Source: Methylophilaceae bacterium
GTDB taxonomy: Bacteria > Pseudomonadota > Gammaproteobacteria > Burkholderiales > Methylophilaceae
Assembly (NCBI GenBank): GCA_028244835.1
Contig: JAOKBJ010000001.1
Coordinates: forward strand, 1 to 64,000
Reading direction: 5' to 3'
DNA length: 64,000 nucleotides
Translations under genes and position numbers: made by a program
The notes under the pieces: generated by a model
What the model saw: the letters and a program-made list of their open reading frames with translations, nothing else
What the model was told of the DNA's origin: nothing
Database searches by the model: none
Shown here: positions 26,703 through 38,710 of the stretch, piece by piece
Numbering within the stretch: position 1 is the first letter of the stretch
Layout of the letters: each line of letters begins with the position of its first letter

Positions 26703-28448
26703 TTTTAGATCTTGCTTAATAGTGTAGGCTATTCTTTCAAATACTTCGCCCCAGCCACCATTGCTTTTTGCTGTAAATATTTTAATGCTTGGATACCAGA
26801 TACTTGTGCCTTCTGCATCGTGCCAATACCATAGCTTACCTCTTTGGAAGGGCACAAATAAATATGTTTTTTTTCCTAATGCACCTGCTATATGTGCAGT
26901 AACATTGCTGCAAGTAACTATGATGTCACATTTTGATACTAATGCTGTTAGGCCATCAATATCTTTAAATTTATCTATATCTTCGTAATCTTCTATTTTA
27001 ATATTTTTTTCTTTAATTAGTTTTGCTTTTTCCAGCTTAGTCCGGCCTTCCTCTTTTTTAATTTCATATTGTAAATCTAAAAATCTAGTTTTTTTAAGAA
27101 TAAAAATTGGGTTTAAATCTTCAAGCAGTGCTGTTTTATGTCTACCTTCGTTTGCAGAACTCTTCCAAGAAATACCACATATAATATCTTTATCTTTTTT
27201 TAGTTTATTACATATTTCATTAACTTTTTCTTTATCAGGAGTTAAAAATTTTATTTCTTTCTTTGGAAAATCAGATATTTTTTGTCTAAGATATTTTCCT
27301 AAACTACCCCAATAAATACCTTTATCAAAAAGACTAAGATCATAATCAATTAACATTTCATGTCTATTCTCACGAACTGCATAAAATTCAATATGGGGAA
27401 ATGATCTTTTACAAAGATCAACCAAACGGTAATCCACTTCTGCACTAAGATTTTTAAATTTTTTCTGGAATTCTTTCAGCATACTTAATCCAAGTATTAC
27501 ATCGCCAATACCTGCATCTCCTAATATAATTATTCTTTCATTTGCCTTTAATTCCTTTTTATTAACATCCAGTTCAAAAAAGCTATTTAGCATTTCGTAT
27601 CTTTTAGTTACATCTATCTGATTTTTTAATAAAATTCTTGAATCAATATATTTCCATCCATCTTTAAAATTTTTATTGAATAGATAGAATAGTCCTAAAT
27701 TAGTTCTTGCAACATCATTATTTGGTTTCTTTATTAATACTTCTTTTACTTTCTTAATGGCCACATCGTATTTACCTTCAAAGAATAAACAAGATGCATA
27801 ATCTGTATATGGCCCTACAGCATCTGGTGCTAATATCATCAACTTCTGATAAATAACTTTAGCTGACTCAGTATCTCCTATTGCAGAAAGGGATCTACCT
27901 ATTTTATTCATACATTCAATATGATTAGGATCAATTTTTTGTGCTTCTCTTAGATATCTTATAGCATCTTCATGGAGCAAACTTGTAGCCAATATTGAAC
28001 CGAAATTATATATTGATTCAAATTTATCTGGCTCTAATTCATAGGCTTTTCTATATGAATCAAGTGCGCCGATATTATCTGCAACTTCTATTTGTGCATT
28101 GCCTAATAGTTTGTAAGTCTCTGAGTTATTTGGACTAATTTTAATAATATTCTCATATGCATTTATTGCATTTTCATAATCTCTCAATGCAATATAAGCT
28201 ATTGCTAAATTCTGATAGTCCGCAATAATTGGTTTTAAAATTTTTATTGATTTATGTATCATATCGATTGCTTCAATATAGCGCTCTTTCATTAAGTATA
28301 TTATGGATAAATGAGAAAGGGCCTGAGAATTCATGCTATCTTTTTCTAGGATTGCTTCATAAACTGACATAGCCTTATCGAACTCTTTCACCTTGACAAG
28401 CCCTACTGCCTGATCTAACAATTCGATTAAATTAATATCGTTCTTCAT
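26697..28448 (-). CDS. TPR-repeat protein with C-terminal GT-B (GT9-like) domain
   Basis: 583 residues. The first ~270 are about seven TPR units (for example SMNSQALSHLSIIYLMKERY, SPNNSETYKLLGNAQIEVAD, DPNHIECMNKIGRSLSAIGD). From ~300 a glycosyltransferase-B-like domain begins with ILGDAGIGDVILGLSML (glycine-rich loop), continues with CGISWKSSANEGRHK, and has a nucleotide-sugar-type site, CDIIVTCSNVTAHIAGALGKKTYLFVP. This architecture is usual in proteobacteria with surface glycans; donor and acceptor are unknown. It could instead be a degenerate heptosyltransferase-like protein. It is convergent with ntrC and separated from the porin by a terminator. Confidence 0.72.
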   Translation of the reverse strand: MKNDINLIELLDQAVGLVKVKEFDKAMSVYEAILEKDSMNSQALSHLSIIYLMKERYIEAIDMIHKSIKILKPIIADYQNLAIAYIALRDYENAINAYENIIKISPNNSETYKLLGNAQIEVADNIGALDSYRKAYELEPDKFESIYNFGSILATSLLHEDAIRYLREAQKIDPNHIECMNKIGRSLSAIGDTESAKVIYQKLMILAPDAVGPYTDYASCLFFEGKYDVAIKKVKEVLIKKPNNDVARTNLGLFYLFNKNFKDGWKYIDSRILLKNQIDVTKRYEMLNSFFELDVNKKELKANERIIILGDAGIGDVILGLSMLKEFQKKFKNLSAEVDYRLVDLCKRSFPHIEFYAVRENRHEMLIDYDLSLFDKGIYWGSLGKYLRQKISDFPKKEIKFLTPDKEKVNEICNKLKKDKDIICGISWKSSANEGRHKTALLEDLNPIFILKKTRFLDLQYEIKKEEGRTKLEKAKLIKEKNIKIEDYEDIDKFKDIDGLTALVSKCDIIVTCSNVTAHIAGALGKKTYLFVPFQRGKLWYWHDAEGTSIWYPSIKIFTAKSNGGWGEVFERIAYTIKQDLKL

Positions 28449-28505
28449 ATTCTAAAACCTAGTTTTAATGCTTATTATTTTATACGATTAAATAAATAAA
28501 TAAAA

Positions 28506-28533
28506 AAAAACGACATCCGAAGATGTCGTTTTT
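28506..28533 (-). terminator. Rho-independent terminator of the porin gene, UUCG tetraloop
   Basis: On the minus strand ACGACATC-TTCG-GATGTCGT forms an 8-bp stem closed by the very stable C(UUCG)G tetraloop, followed by a run of T. A/T flanks extend the pairing to 12 bp. It lies 44 bp after the porin stop and before the next minus-strand gene. Confidence 0.92.
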
Positions 28534-28576
28534 AGTTAATTCTACTTCTTGTCAAACTTCTACTAAGATTTAAGTC

Positions 28577-29959
28577 CTAGAAGAATAAGATCGCACCCAG
28601 AGACATTGAATCATTCTCCATTTGGTTTGATGATGTTTGACCAGTCGACTCTGTTGAATTGTACTCAGCAACTAAATTTAGGTGCTTAGTTAATGGATGG
28701 TATGCACCCACTGTCCAACGTTCGTTTTCTTTAACTAAAGTAGCATTAGTTTCACCAGATGCTGTGTCAAGATTTGAAACACCATAAGCAACACCAAGTT
28801 TAGTACCTGTTGGTATTACATATGTAGCTTGAACATAACCACCGTCTGAATCACGCTCTAAACCACCAGCAGTTACACCGTTGTTACCGAATAGTGTAGT
28901 ACCTAGGCCTTCACCATCATACCAGTAACCAACTAGACCAAAGTTACCAGCGCTTAAAGAAGCACCTACATCGTATGCTGTGATGTCGTAAGATTGTTTA
29001 GTTGCAGTTGTAGAAGCTTGAATACGTGTAACGTCATATGACGCACCAGATACCCATACTTTACCAGCAACATCGCCAGTCCATGAATATGAAGCTTCTG
29101 CTTCAATACCAAAACGATCTTGGTTTACTGCATTTGCATCTGCACCAGTAACTGCGTCACTTGCAGTTGTTGTTGTAGCAACAGTACCAGATGACACAAC
29201 AGTTGTTGAAATTGATGGTACAATTCCAGCCGCTGAAAGTGAACCAGTTAATGCAGCTGTTGCACCAGTGAATGTTGATGTACTTGAATAAGTTCTAGTT
29301 GTTACTTTAGTACCTATATCAGGTATTTGATTTGGATTCATTAAACCAACTTTAGCTTGGAATCCACCCATGTTTGGAGTCGTATATGTAGCTTGACCCT
29401 TCCATGCAGCATAAACGTAACCAGTACCAATACCACCTAGTGTAGTAGCACCACCAGATCTACCAGTAGCAGCAGAACCAACACCTAATAGTGTCATGTC
29501 GTTAAGGATCGCACCAGAAGCAAAGATACCAATATCTTTACCAAGTTTGATAGAACCCCATGATTTATCACCAAATGATAAATATGACTGACGATTTAAT
29601 GGTGTTTTGTTATCACCAGCCGCAGAGTTATCTGAAGCATTTGGTTGGAATGAAATAGTAAACGACACATCAGTATTGTTTTGACGTGTAGTACCAGTAA
29701 ATCCTAACCATGATGGTAATAGACCAGTGTTGATACCTTGTGAATCAGATTCACCAAGGCCATCTTGGCCGTTTGCAATGTTACCTGTCAGTGTAGAACC
29801 TTTAGCAGCGTCAGCATCATTAAAGTTCATGAATGCATTAACGTTACCATTTACATCTAAAGTCCAGTCACCTGCTGGGATTACGATTCCAGCATTAGCT
29901 GCAGAAGCACCTAAAGCTAGAGCTGCACCCGCAACTGCTAGATTAATTTTCTTGTTCAT
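28577..29959 (-). CDS. Outer-membrane porin (Gram-negative porin family)
   Basis: General porin, 460 residues. Signal peptide MNKKINLAVAGAALALGASAANA (1-23). The mature chain alternates beta-strand segments (WTLDVNGNVNAFMNF, SYLSFGDKSWGSIKLGKDIGIF, GVAYGVSN, WTVGAYHPLTKHLNLVAEYN) and ends ..LGAILFF, with the C-terminal Phe recognised by the Bam machinery. Residues ~219-278 are a Ser/Thr/Ala-rich insert, probably a surface loop. AGGAG lies 7 nt before the ATG. Codon choice looks more even and GC-richer than in its neighbours, consistent with high expression. Confidence 0.9.
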   Translation of the reverse strand: MNKKINLAVAGAALALGASAANAGIVIPAGDWTLDVNGNVNAFMNFNDADAAKGSTLTGNIANGQDGLGESDSQGINTGLLPSWLGFTGTTRQNNTDVSFTISFQPNASDNSAAGDNKTPLNRQSYLSFGDKSWGSIKLGKDIGIFASGAILNDMTLLGVGSAATGRSGGATTLGGIGTGYVYAAWKGQATYTTPNMGGFQAKVGLMNPNQIPDIGTKVTTRTYSSTSTFTGATAALTGSLSAAGIVPSISTTVVSSGTVATTTTASDAVTGADANAVNQDRFGIEAEASYSWTGDVAGKVWVSGASYDVTRIQASTTATKQSYDITAYDVGASLSAGNFGLVGYWYDGEGLGTTLFGNNGVTAGGLERDSDGGYVQATYVIPTGTKLGVAYGVSNLDTASGETNATLVKENERWTVGAYHPLTKHLNLVAEYNSTESTGQTSSNQMENDSMSLGAILFF

Positions 29960-30080
29960 ATATTTCTCCTAAAATTAAAACTACTTTTAAAACCAAGGTT
30001 AAAAAAGTAATTTGTAAATAACTTCCTTAACAAAAAAACTTTCTTAAGAATAAACTTTCTCATTAAGAAGAGTTACCCTC

Positions 30081-30110
30081 ATTATCCCTAATGTTCATAT
30101 CAAATAGCAA
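30081..30110 (-). promoter_or_regulatory. Putative sigma-70 promoter of the porin gene
   Basis: On the minus strand TTGCTA (30110-30105) and GATAAT (30086-30081) are 18 bp apart. The predicted start near 30074 gives a leader of about 115 nt before the porin ATG. This lies in the 245-bp gap 29960-30204, one of the two longest gene-free stretches in the window. Confidence 0.55.
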
Positions 30111-30131
30111 GCTAATTGTGATTTTTTTGTT

Positions 30132-30164
30132 ACATATCCTTATGATATGTTGTAAATTAACAAC
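30132..30164. promoter_or_regulatory. Two adjacent inverted repeats upstream of the porin promoter
   Basis: ACATATC-CTTAT-GATATGT (30132-30150) and GTTGT-AAATTA-ACAAC (30149-30164) are centred about 67 and 82 bp before the predicted porin start. No T-run follows on either strand, so they are unlikely terminators. They are candidate operators for an activator; the protein is unknown. Confidence 0.4.
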
Positions 30165-30204
30165 ATTACTTATGAAGGACTTAAAAACATTGGAGTTTAA
30201 ACGA

Positions 30205-31308
30205 TTAACTTATTTCTTTATGGGTCTTAATTGCATATCGATCAGTCATCCCAGCTAAATAATCTGCAACTGCTCTGGCTTCATCTTTGGTTGATTTACT
30301 TTGAAACGATTCTGACATCTTTGATGGATTACTTAAGAAATAATCAAATAAATCTTTGACTATTTCTTTTGCATTATCTGTCATTTCAACTACCCGCTCA
30401 TGCTCATATAAAAAACATCTCAAGAACTTTTTGAGTTCTAATTGCTTTTGAGACATCTCTTCCGAGAAATTTATCAGTTTTGGAAGTGTGCGAATTTCAT
30501 CTATCGTTTTAGGGTTAGATTCATTTAAATTAGTTTCACTCGTTTCACAAATATCAGATATTGATTTGTACATTATTCTTCTTATAGTTTCGTGTATTCT
30601 TCTAGCTTCATCGATCTTTGGATAATCTTTTTTTACAAGTTCAGCGCACTCCTTAAATAAAGATACATCCATTAATGCATTATATTCTAAGACTCCTGAA
30701 CGATAGCCATCGTCAATATCATGATTATTATAAGCAATCTCATCAGCATGATTAACTAATTGAGCCTCCAATGAAGGCTGTTGTTTTTTAATAAATCTCT
30801 CGCCTACTTGACCTAGATTTCTAGCATTTTTTAAAGAACAATGCTTTAAGATGCCTTCTCGAGTCTCAAAAGTTAAGTTTAATCCATCAAAGTCAGCATA
30901 TCGTTGTTCTAAAAAATCAACAACTCTCAAAGACTGCAAGTTATGCTCAAATCCATCAAAACTTTTCATACATGCATTTAATGAATCTTGTCCTGCATGG
31001 CCAAAAGGAGTATGACCAAGGTCGTGAGCCAAGGCAATGGCTTCAGCAAGATCTTCGTGGCAGTTTAATGTTCTCGCTATTCCTCTGGAAATCTGGGAAA
31101 CTTCTAATGAATGTGTAAGTCGCGTTCGGAACATATCGCCCTCGTGATTTACAAATACTTGGGTCTTGTATTCAAGACGTCTGAATGCAGATGAGTGAAT
31201 TATACGGTCCCTATCCCTTTGAAAATCATTTCTAAATTTTGATTTTGTTTCGTTATATTGTCTCCCTATTGAATAACTAGGGTCTGCTGCATAAGGTTTT
31301 AATATCAT
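30205..31308 (-). CDS. dgt: Deoxyguanosinetriphosphate triphosphohydrolase-like protein
   Basis: HD-domain dNTPase family that releases triphosphate from dNTPs. The 367 residues include the HD metal ligands H66 (RLTHSLEVSQISRGIA) and H95-D96 (LAHDLGHTPFGHAG), the N-terminal RDRDRIIHSSAFRRLEYKTQVF, and a later HADEIAYNNHDIDDG. It corresponds to the shorter type common outside enterobacteria, so substrate breadth is uncertain. It starts 8 bp after aroB; aroK-aroB-dgt order is typical of betaproteobacteria. Confidence 0.92.
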   Translation of the reverse strand: MILKPYAADPSYSIGRQYNETKSKFRNDFQRDRDRIIHSSAFRRLEYKTQVFVNHEGDMFRTRLTHSLEVSQISRGIARTLNCHEDLAEAIALAHDLGHTPFGHAGQDSLNACMKSFDGFEHNLQSLRVVDFLEQRYADFDGLNLTFETREGILKHCSLKNARNLGQVGERFIKKQQPSLEAQLVNHADEIAYNNHDIDDGYRSGVLEYNALMDVSLFKECAELVKKDYPKIDEARRIHETIRRIMYKSISDICETSETNLNESNPKTIDEIRTLPKLINFSEEMSQKQLELKKFLRCFLYEHERVVEMTDNAKEIVKDLFDYFLSNPSKMSESFQSKSTKDEARAVADYLAGMTDRYAIKTHKEIS

Positions 31309-31316
31309 TAGATCTG

Positions 31317-32396
31317 TTAGAAAGTTTTCTTTGAAAGGGTATTATGAAATTTTTTAGCATCGTAATCACTTGTCAAAATAGCTTTACCTATACCTTGCTG
31401 CAAAACAAGATTAATTTGATCTTCTTTTGTTTTTTTATCAAGCTGCATTAGATCAAGAAATTCTTGCAATGAAATCTCTGGAGGATTAATAGGAAGATTT
31501 GCATGAATCAACAAAGTCTTTATTCTTTGATTATCCTCTTTTTTAAGCCACCCCATTTGTTCTGATAAATAAGCTGCCATAACCATCCCTGTTGCAACTG
31601 CTTCCCCATGAAGCCATTTACCATAACCAGTTGCTGTTTCTATAGCATGTCCAAAAGTATGGCCTAAATTTAAGATGGCTCTTATGCCAGATTCGAATTC
31701 ATCAGATTCAACAATATCTGCCTTATTCTGGCAAGACCGCACCACAGCTTCAATTAATAGCTGGGAATCTCTTTTAATAATCCCTTTAATATTATCTTCA
31801 AGCCATTCAAAAAAACTAGCATCTCTAATTAAGCCATATTTTATTACTTCGGCCAAACCTGCCGAAAATTCTTTATCAGGCAATGTTTCCAATAAGCTTA
31901 TATCTGAAATAACACATCTTGGCTGATAAAAAGCACCTATCATATTCTTTCCAAGAGGGTGATTAATGCCTGTCTTTCCTCCCACAGAAGAATCAACCTG
32001 AGATAATAAAGTAGTTGGGATTTGGATAAAATCTACCCCTCTCATGAATGTTGCTGCTGCAAAACCAGTTATATCTCCAACAACACCTCCTCCTAGAGCT
32101 ATTAATGAAACTTGCCGATTTGCTTTATTTTTTAGTAATGTGTCATAAATTAAATTAAGACTTTCAAAATTTTTGAAAACTTCTCCGTCAGGCAAAATAA
32201 TTGGGATAATATCTTTTTCAGTTGCTAAAATATTCGAAATTTTTTGTAAATACAATGGAGCAACCTTATCATTAGTGATGATTGCTACTTTTTTATTAGG
32301 AATATTCTCTTTAACTAGAGCATAGTTTTCTAAAAGACCTTCGCCAACATATATTGGGTAACTTCTTTTTTCTAAATTGATGTTAATAGTTTTCAT
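31317..32396 (-). CDS. aroB: 3-dehydroquinate synthase
   Basis: Second step of the shikimate pathway, NAD- and metal-dependent. The 359 residues show LPDGEVFK, ALGGGVVGDITGFAAATFMRGVDFIQIPTTLLSQVDSS (NAD/substrate core), GKTGINHPLGKN, and the metal ligands in the LNLGHTFGHAIE and LHGEAVATGM segments. Overlaps aroK by 4 nt (ATGA). Confidence 0.97.
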   Translation of the reverse strand: MKTININLEKRSYPIYVGEGLLENYALVKENIPNKKVAIITNDKVAPLYLQKISNILATEKDIIPIILPDGEVFKNFESLNLIYDTLLKNKANRQVSLIALGGGVVGDITGFAAATFMRGVDFIQIPTTLLSQVDSSVGGKTGINHPLGKNMIGAFYQPRCVISDISLLETLPDKEFSAGLAEVIKYGLIRDASFFEWLEDNIKGIIKRDSQLLIEAVVRSCQNKADIVESDEFESGIRAILNLGHTFGHAIETATGYGKWLHGEAVATGMVMAAYLSEQMGWLKKEDNQRIKTLLIHANLPINPPEISLQEFLDLMQLDKKTKEDQINLVLQQGIGKAILTSDYDAKKFHNTLSKKTF

Positions 32397-32911
32397 AGGT
32401 TTTTAATTAAAGATTCAATTTCAAAAGCAATTTCATTTGCCCGCTTATTTCTAGTTTCAATTATATAATCAGAAATCGATGTGTATATAGGATCTCTATG
32501 CTTATAGAGACTCTCCAAAGTTTCCTTTAAATTTCCTTGTTGAAGTAAAGGTCTTGATTTATCACCTGTCATTCTATCTACCAAATCCTCACAGTTTGAT
32601 CTTAAATAAATAATATGCCCATTTTCCACAAGTAATTTACAATTATTTTTAGACATAATTACGCCGCCTCCGGTAGCTAATACAATATTTCTATGGCATA
32701 CCAACTCTTTTAAAACCCTCTCTTCTCTTTTTCTAAAGCCTACCTCACCCTCATATTCAAATATTAAAGGGACTTTCACTCCAGTTTTGTCTTCAACAAC
32801 ATTATCACTATCATAAAAATCTTTATTCAAGTTTTTCGATAATAGCTTACCAATTGTCGTTTTTCCAGAGCCCATTAGGCCAATTAAAAAAATATTTTTC
32901 TCTTGATTCAA
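32393..32911 (-). CDS. aroK: Shikimate kinase
   Basis: Phosphorylates shikimate. The 172 residues carry the P-loop GLMGSGKTT (11-19), shikimate-binding D-x-D (YDSDNVVE), the conserved FRKREERVLKEL, ATGGGVI (GGG motif) and the lid with Arg (TGDKSRPLLQ). Head of the aroK-aroB-dgt unit, divergent from mrcA across 112 bp of AT-rich sequence in which I cannot fix a promoter. Confidence 0.96.
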   Translation of the reverse strand: MNQEKNIFLIGLMGSGKTTIGKLLSKNLNKDFYDSDNVVEDKTGVKVPLIFEYEGEVGFRKREERVLKELVCHRNIVLATGGGVIMSKNNCKLLVENGHIIYLRSNCEDLVDRMTGDKSRPLLQQGNLKETLESLYKHRDPIYTSISDYIIETRNKRANEIAFEIESLIKNL

Positions 32912-33023
32912 TTTAATTCTCTATTAATTAATAAAATTATATAATATTAAAATTTAGTAGATTAAATAGCGCACTAAACCTCTATAATAAACGTTTAATA
33001 TTATAGTTAAAATTTATTTAATT

Positions 33024-35309
33024 ATGTACTCAGCCTTAAAAAATTATCTTATCCTTGCGATCCTCGGTGGCTTTTCAATTTTAGCAATGATTTTTTTCGT
33101 ATCAGCCTTAATTTATCCTACACTTCCCAATATTTCCCATTTAGAAAAATATTACCCTAAACAACCGCTCCAAATATTTTCCAAAGAAGGGGCTCTTATT
33201 GCAGAATTTGGTGAAGAAAGAAGAGATTTTATAGCTATTTCAGAAACTCCCCAACAAATGATTAATGCAATTCTTTCCATAGAGGATCGTCGTTTTTTTG
33301 AGCACCCTGGTATTGATATTATCGGTATAGCTAGAGCTGCTCTCAAAAATATAACAGGTAAAAGTCATGAGGGAGCCAGTACAATAACAATGCAAGTTGC
33401 AAGAAACTTTTTTCTTACTTCAGAAAAAACTTTTAAAAGAAAAATTAACGAGATACTACTCGCAATCAAAATCGAAAGAACTCTATCAAAAGAAGAAATA
33501 CTGGAGCTATATATTAATCAAATATATTTAGGCCAAAGATCTTTTGGTTTCGCAGCAGCAGCCAATACTTATTACGGTAAAAATCTTGATCAATTAAATT
33601 TGGGAGAGACTGCATTACTTGCTGGTCTGCCAAAAGCTCCTAGTAGATATAATCCTTTATTAAGACCTAAATTAGCAATTAATAGACAACAAGATGTTCT
33701 GAATAGTATGCTACGCCATGGATACATAGATAAACCTTCATATATTCTAGCTTTAGAGGATTCCCTAAGCCTTAAAGAAAAATTTACGAAGAGTGAGCTT
33801 AAAGCAAACTATGTAGCTGAAATGGTTAGGAAAACTTTATTTGAAGAATTTGGTGATAAAATTTATACAAGTGGACTTAAAGTTTACACAACAATTAAAA
33901 AGAAAAATCAAATAGTTGCTAATCGTGCTGTAAAAAACGGGATTATTAATTATATGGCCCGTCATGACTTGGCTCCACCTGAAGATTTCATTGAATTCAA
34001 GACAAAAGAATTTAAAGAGAAGGGGGGGAGAGACAAATTTCTGTTAAAAAAACTTAAGGTCATTCCAACTTATAATGATTTTATTCCTGGGGTTATTTTA
34101 GATTTGCAGCCTTTGAGAATCGACGTACTTCTTAAAAATGGAAAAAAAATTAGTGTTTATAACAGAGGTTTAAAATTACTAAAGAAAGACTTAGAATTAG
34201 AAAATGAAGGTGAGAAATTACTAAAGCCTGGGTCTGTGATTCGATTTGTTAAGAAAAGAAATTATTGGATTGCTACCCAATTACCCAAAGTAGAAAGCTC
34301 GCTAGTTTCTATGGATCCAAATACAGGCGCAATCTTAGCTCTAGTAGGAGGGTTCGATTTTCATCGAAATAAATATAACCATATTTCACAAGCAAATAGG
34401 CAACCAGGATCTATTTTTAAACCTTTTATTTATTCCGCAGCTCTGGAAAAAGGCATAACCCCATCAACTTTAGTAAATGATGCGCCTATTTATATAACTG
34501 CAAGAGAACTAAATACCAATGAAAATTGGGAGCCGGAAAATTATAATGAAAAATATGATGGGGCAATAAGACTAAGACAAGGTTTGGCAAAGTCAAAAAA
34601 TTTAGTTGCTATAAGAGTTTTAAAATATATTAAACCGGAATATGCCCATGATTACATCACAAGATTTGGTTTTGATCGGAAAAAACACCCTCCCTATTTA
34701 TCAATGGCATTAGGAGTTGGCCAAGTTACTTCTTTAGAAATGGTCGCTGCCTATGGAGTTTTTGCAAATGGCGGATATTTAAAACAGCCCTATTTTATTG
34801 AAAAAATTATAGATGTTAAAGGTAGAAAGATTAAGCAAAATTTTTCTGTTACAAATGAAGAGACGCCAAGGATTATAGATCCTAGAAATGCATTTATTAT
34901 GTCCTCATTACTAAAAGAGGTAATTAATACAGGAACGGCGAGAAAAGCTAAAATACTTAATCGTGAAGATATAGCTGGAAAAACAGGTACTACAAATGAA
35001 TTAGTTGATGCATGGTTTGCTGGATTTAATCCAGATATCGTGACTATTACCTGGATGGGCTACGATCAACCTAAAACGCTTGGCAAGCATGAAAGTGGAT
35101 CGAGAGCTGCACTTCCAATATGGATTGATTATATGAAACCCATAATAAATGAATACCCGAAAAAATTATTAAATGCACCAGATGGAATCATACCTTTAAA
35201 AATAAATAAAAAAACTGGAATGTTGGCAAAAGAAGGTGAAGATGGAGTTTATGAATATTTTTACGATGAATTTCTTCCAGCAGAAAATGCTTATTTCTTA
35301 CTTAATTAA
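33024..35309 (+). CDS. mrcA: Penicillin-binding protein 1A (bifunctional class A PBP)
   Basis: Polymerises and crosslinks peptidoglycan. The 761 residues have one N-terminal membrane anchor (~9-32), a GT51 transglycosylase domain (SIEDRRFFEHPGID, GASTITMQVARN, LYINQIYLG), an OB-like insert, and a transpeptidase domain with nucleophile S463 (SIFK), SKN (LAKSKNLVAIR) and KTG at 653-655. No Shine-Dalgarno is obvious before the ATG. A TATAAT lies about 45 bp upstream but no good -35. Followed 7 bp later by an unknown 202-residue gene. Confidence 0.95.
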   Translation: MYSALKNYLILAILGGFSILAMIFFVSALIYPTLPNISHLEKYYPKQPLQIFSKEGALIAEFGEERRDFIAISETPQQMINAILSIEDRRFFEHPGIDIIGIARAALKNITGKSHEGASTITMQVARNFFLTSEKTFKRKINEILLAIKIERTLSKEEILELYINQIYLGQRSFGFAAAANTYYGKNLDQLNLGETALLAGLPKAPSRYNPLLRPKLAINRQQDVLNSMLRHGYIDKPSYILALEDSLSLKEKFTKSELKANYVAEMVRKTLFEEFGDKIYTSGLKVYTTIKKKNQIVANRAVKNGIINYMARHDLAPPEDFIEFKTKEFKEKGGRDKFLLKKLKVIPTYNDFIPGVILDLQPLRIDVLLKNGKKISVYNRGLKLLKKDLELENEGEKLLKPGSVIRFVKKRNYWIATQLPKVESSLVSMDPNTGAILALVGGFDFHRNKYNHISQANRQPGSIFKPFIYSAALEKGITPSTLVNDAPIYITARELNTNENWEPENYNEKYDGAIRLRQGLAKSKNLVAIRVLKYIKPEYAHDYITRFGFDRKKHPPYLSMALGVGQVTSLEMVAAYGVFANGGYLKQPYFIEKIIDVKGRKIKQNFSVTNEETPRIIDPRNAFIMSSLLKEVINTGTARKAKILNREDIAGKTGTTNELVDAWFAGFNPDIVTITWMGYDQPKTLGKHESGSRAALPIWIDYMKPIINEYPKKLLNAPDGIIPLKINKKTGMLAKEGEDGVYEYFYDEFLPAENAYFLLN

Positions 35310-35316
35310 AATTTAA

Positions 35317-37681
<2,365 letters not shown>

Positions 37682-37689
<8 letters not shown>

Positions 37690-38710
37690 GAAGAGTAGAT
37701 GATGATTTTAGTTGATTTAATTTTTCCATTGCTTTGCCTTGGTCAATTACATCTGCTGCAATTTTTATGCCAGAATTTATATTATCTGCTAACCCAGCTA
37801 TATAAATCGCAGCTCCTGCATTTAGCAAAGTAATATCCCTAGCAACTGATAATTCTCCATTTAAGATATTAAGTATTATTTTTTTTGATTGAGAAGAGTC
37901 TTCAACAACAATATCCTTCAAACTTCCTGTCTTTAAGTTATATAAAGAAGGTTCAATAGTGTATTCCTTAATAATGTTATCTTTTAATTCAGCAACAAAA
38001 GTCCTACCTGTTATAGAAATCTCATCCATACCATCCTCACCATGAACCACAAGCACATGTTTACTGCCAAGCTTTTGTAATACGTTTGCAAAAGTCTTAG
38101 TTAGTTCTTTACTATAAACGCCTACAACTTGTCTTTTAGCAGAAGCTGGGTTAGTTAATGGTCCAAGCAGATTAAACATAGTTCTAATTCCCAAATCTTT
38201 TCTAACTGGAGCGACATATTTCATCGCTGGGTGATAGTTGGGTGCAAACATAAAACCAATACCACAATGATCTACTAGCGTCCCTAAATTTTTATGGTCT
38301 AAATTAACATTAACACCTAATGCTTCTAATACGTCAGCACTTCCACATTTTGATGAAACTGATCTTCCTCCGTGCTTTGCGACTTTTGCGCCAGCAGCTG
38401 CAGAGACAATTGCACTTATAGTTGAAACATTAAATGTTTGTAAACTATCTCCTCCAGTTCCACAAGTATCTATAAGATTTTGAGAGTCTTCAACTATCAC
38501 TTTATTAGAATGTTCTCGCATAACTAAAGCTGCTGCTGCTATCTCATCTGGAGTTGCTCCTTTGATTTCCATTGCAACAATGCAACTAGCTATTTGAGCA
38601 GAGCTTAATTCTCCAGTCATAATAAGAGACATTAAAGACTCCATGTCTGAAGAAGATAAATTTTCTCCTTCTAACAAAGAGCCTAAATAATTTTTAAATT
38701 GTTTACCCAT
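37682..38710 (-). CDS. trpD: Anthranilate phosphoribosyltransferase
   Basis: Transfers phosphoribose to anthranilate. The 342 residues show the PRPP loop [39 protein letters not shown] and [23 protein letters not shown]. It is monofunctional, not fused to trpG. It overlaps trpG and trpC by 8 nt each. Confidence 0.97.

Noticed and set aside
29727-29972. Plus-strand open reading frame opposite the porin N-terminus
   Set aside because: Antisense to a certain signal peptide and barrel; composition follows from the porin codons.
30132-30150. Terminator for dgt
   Set aside because: Short stem without a T-run on the minus strand; the run after it is A.
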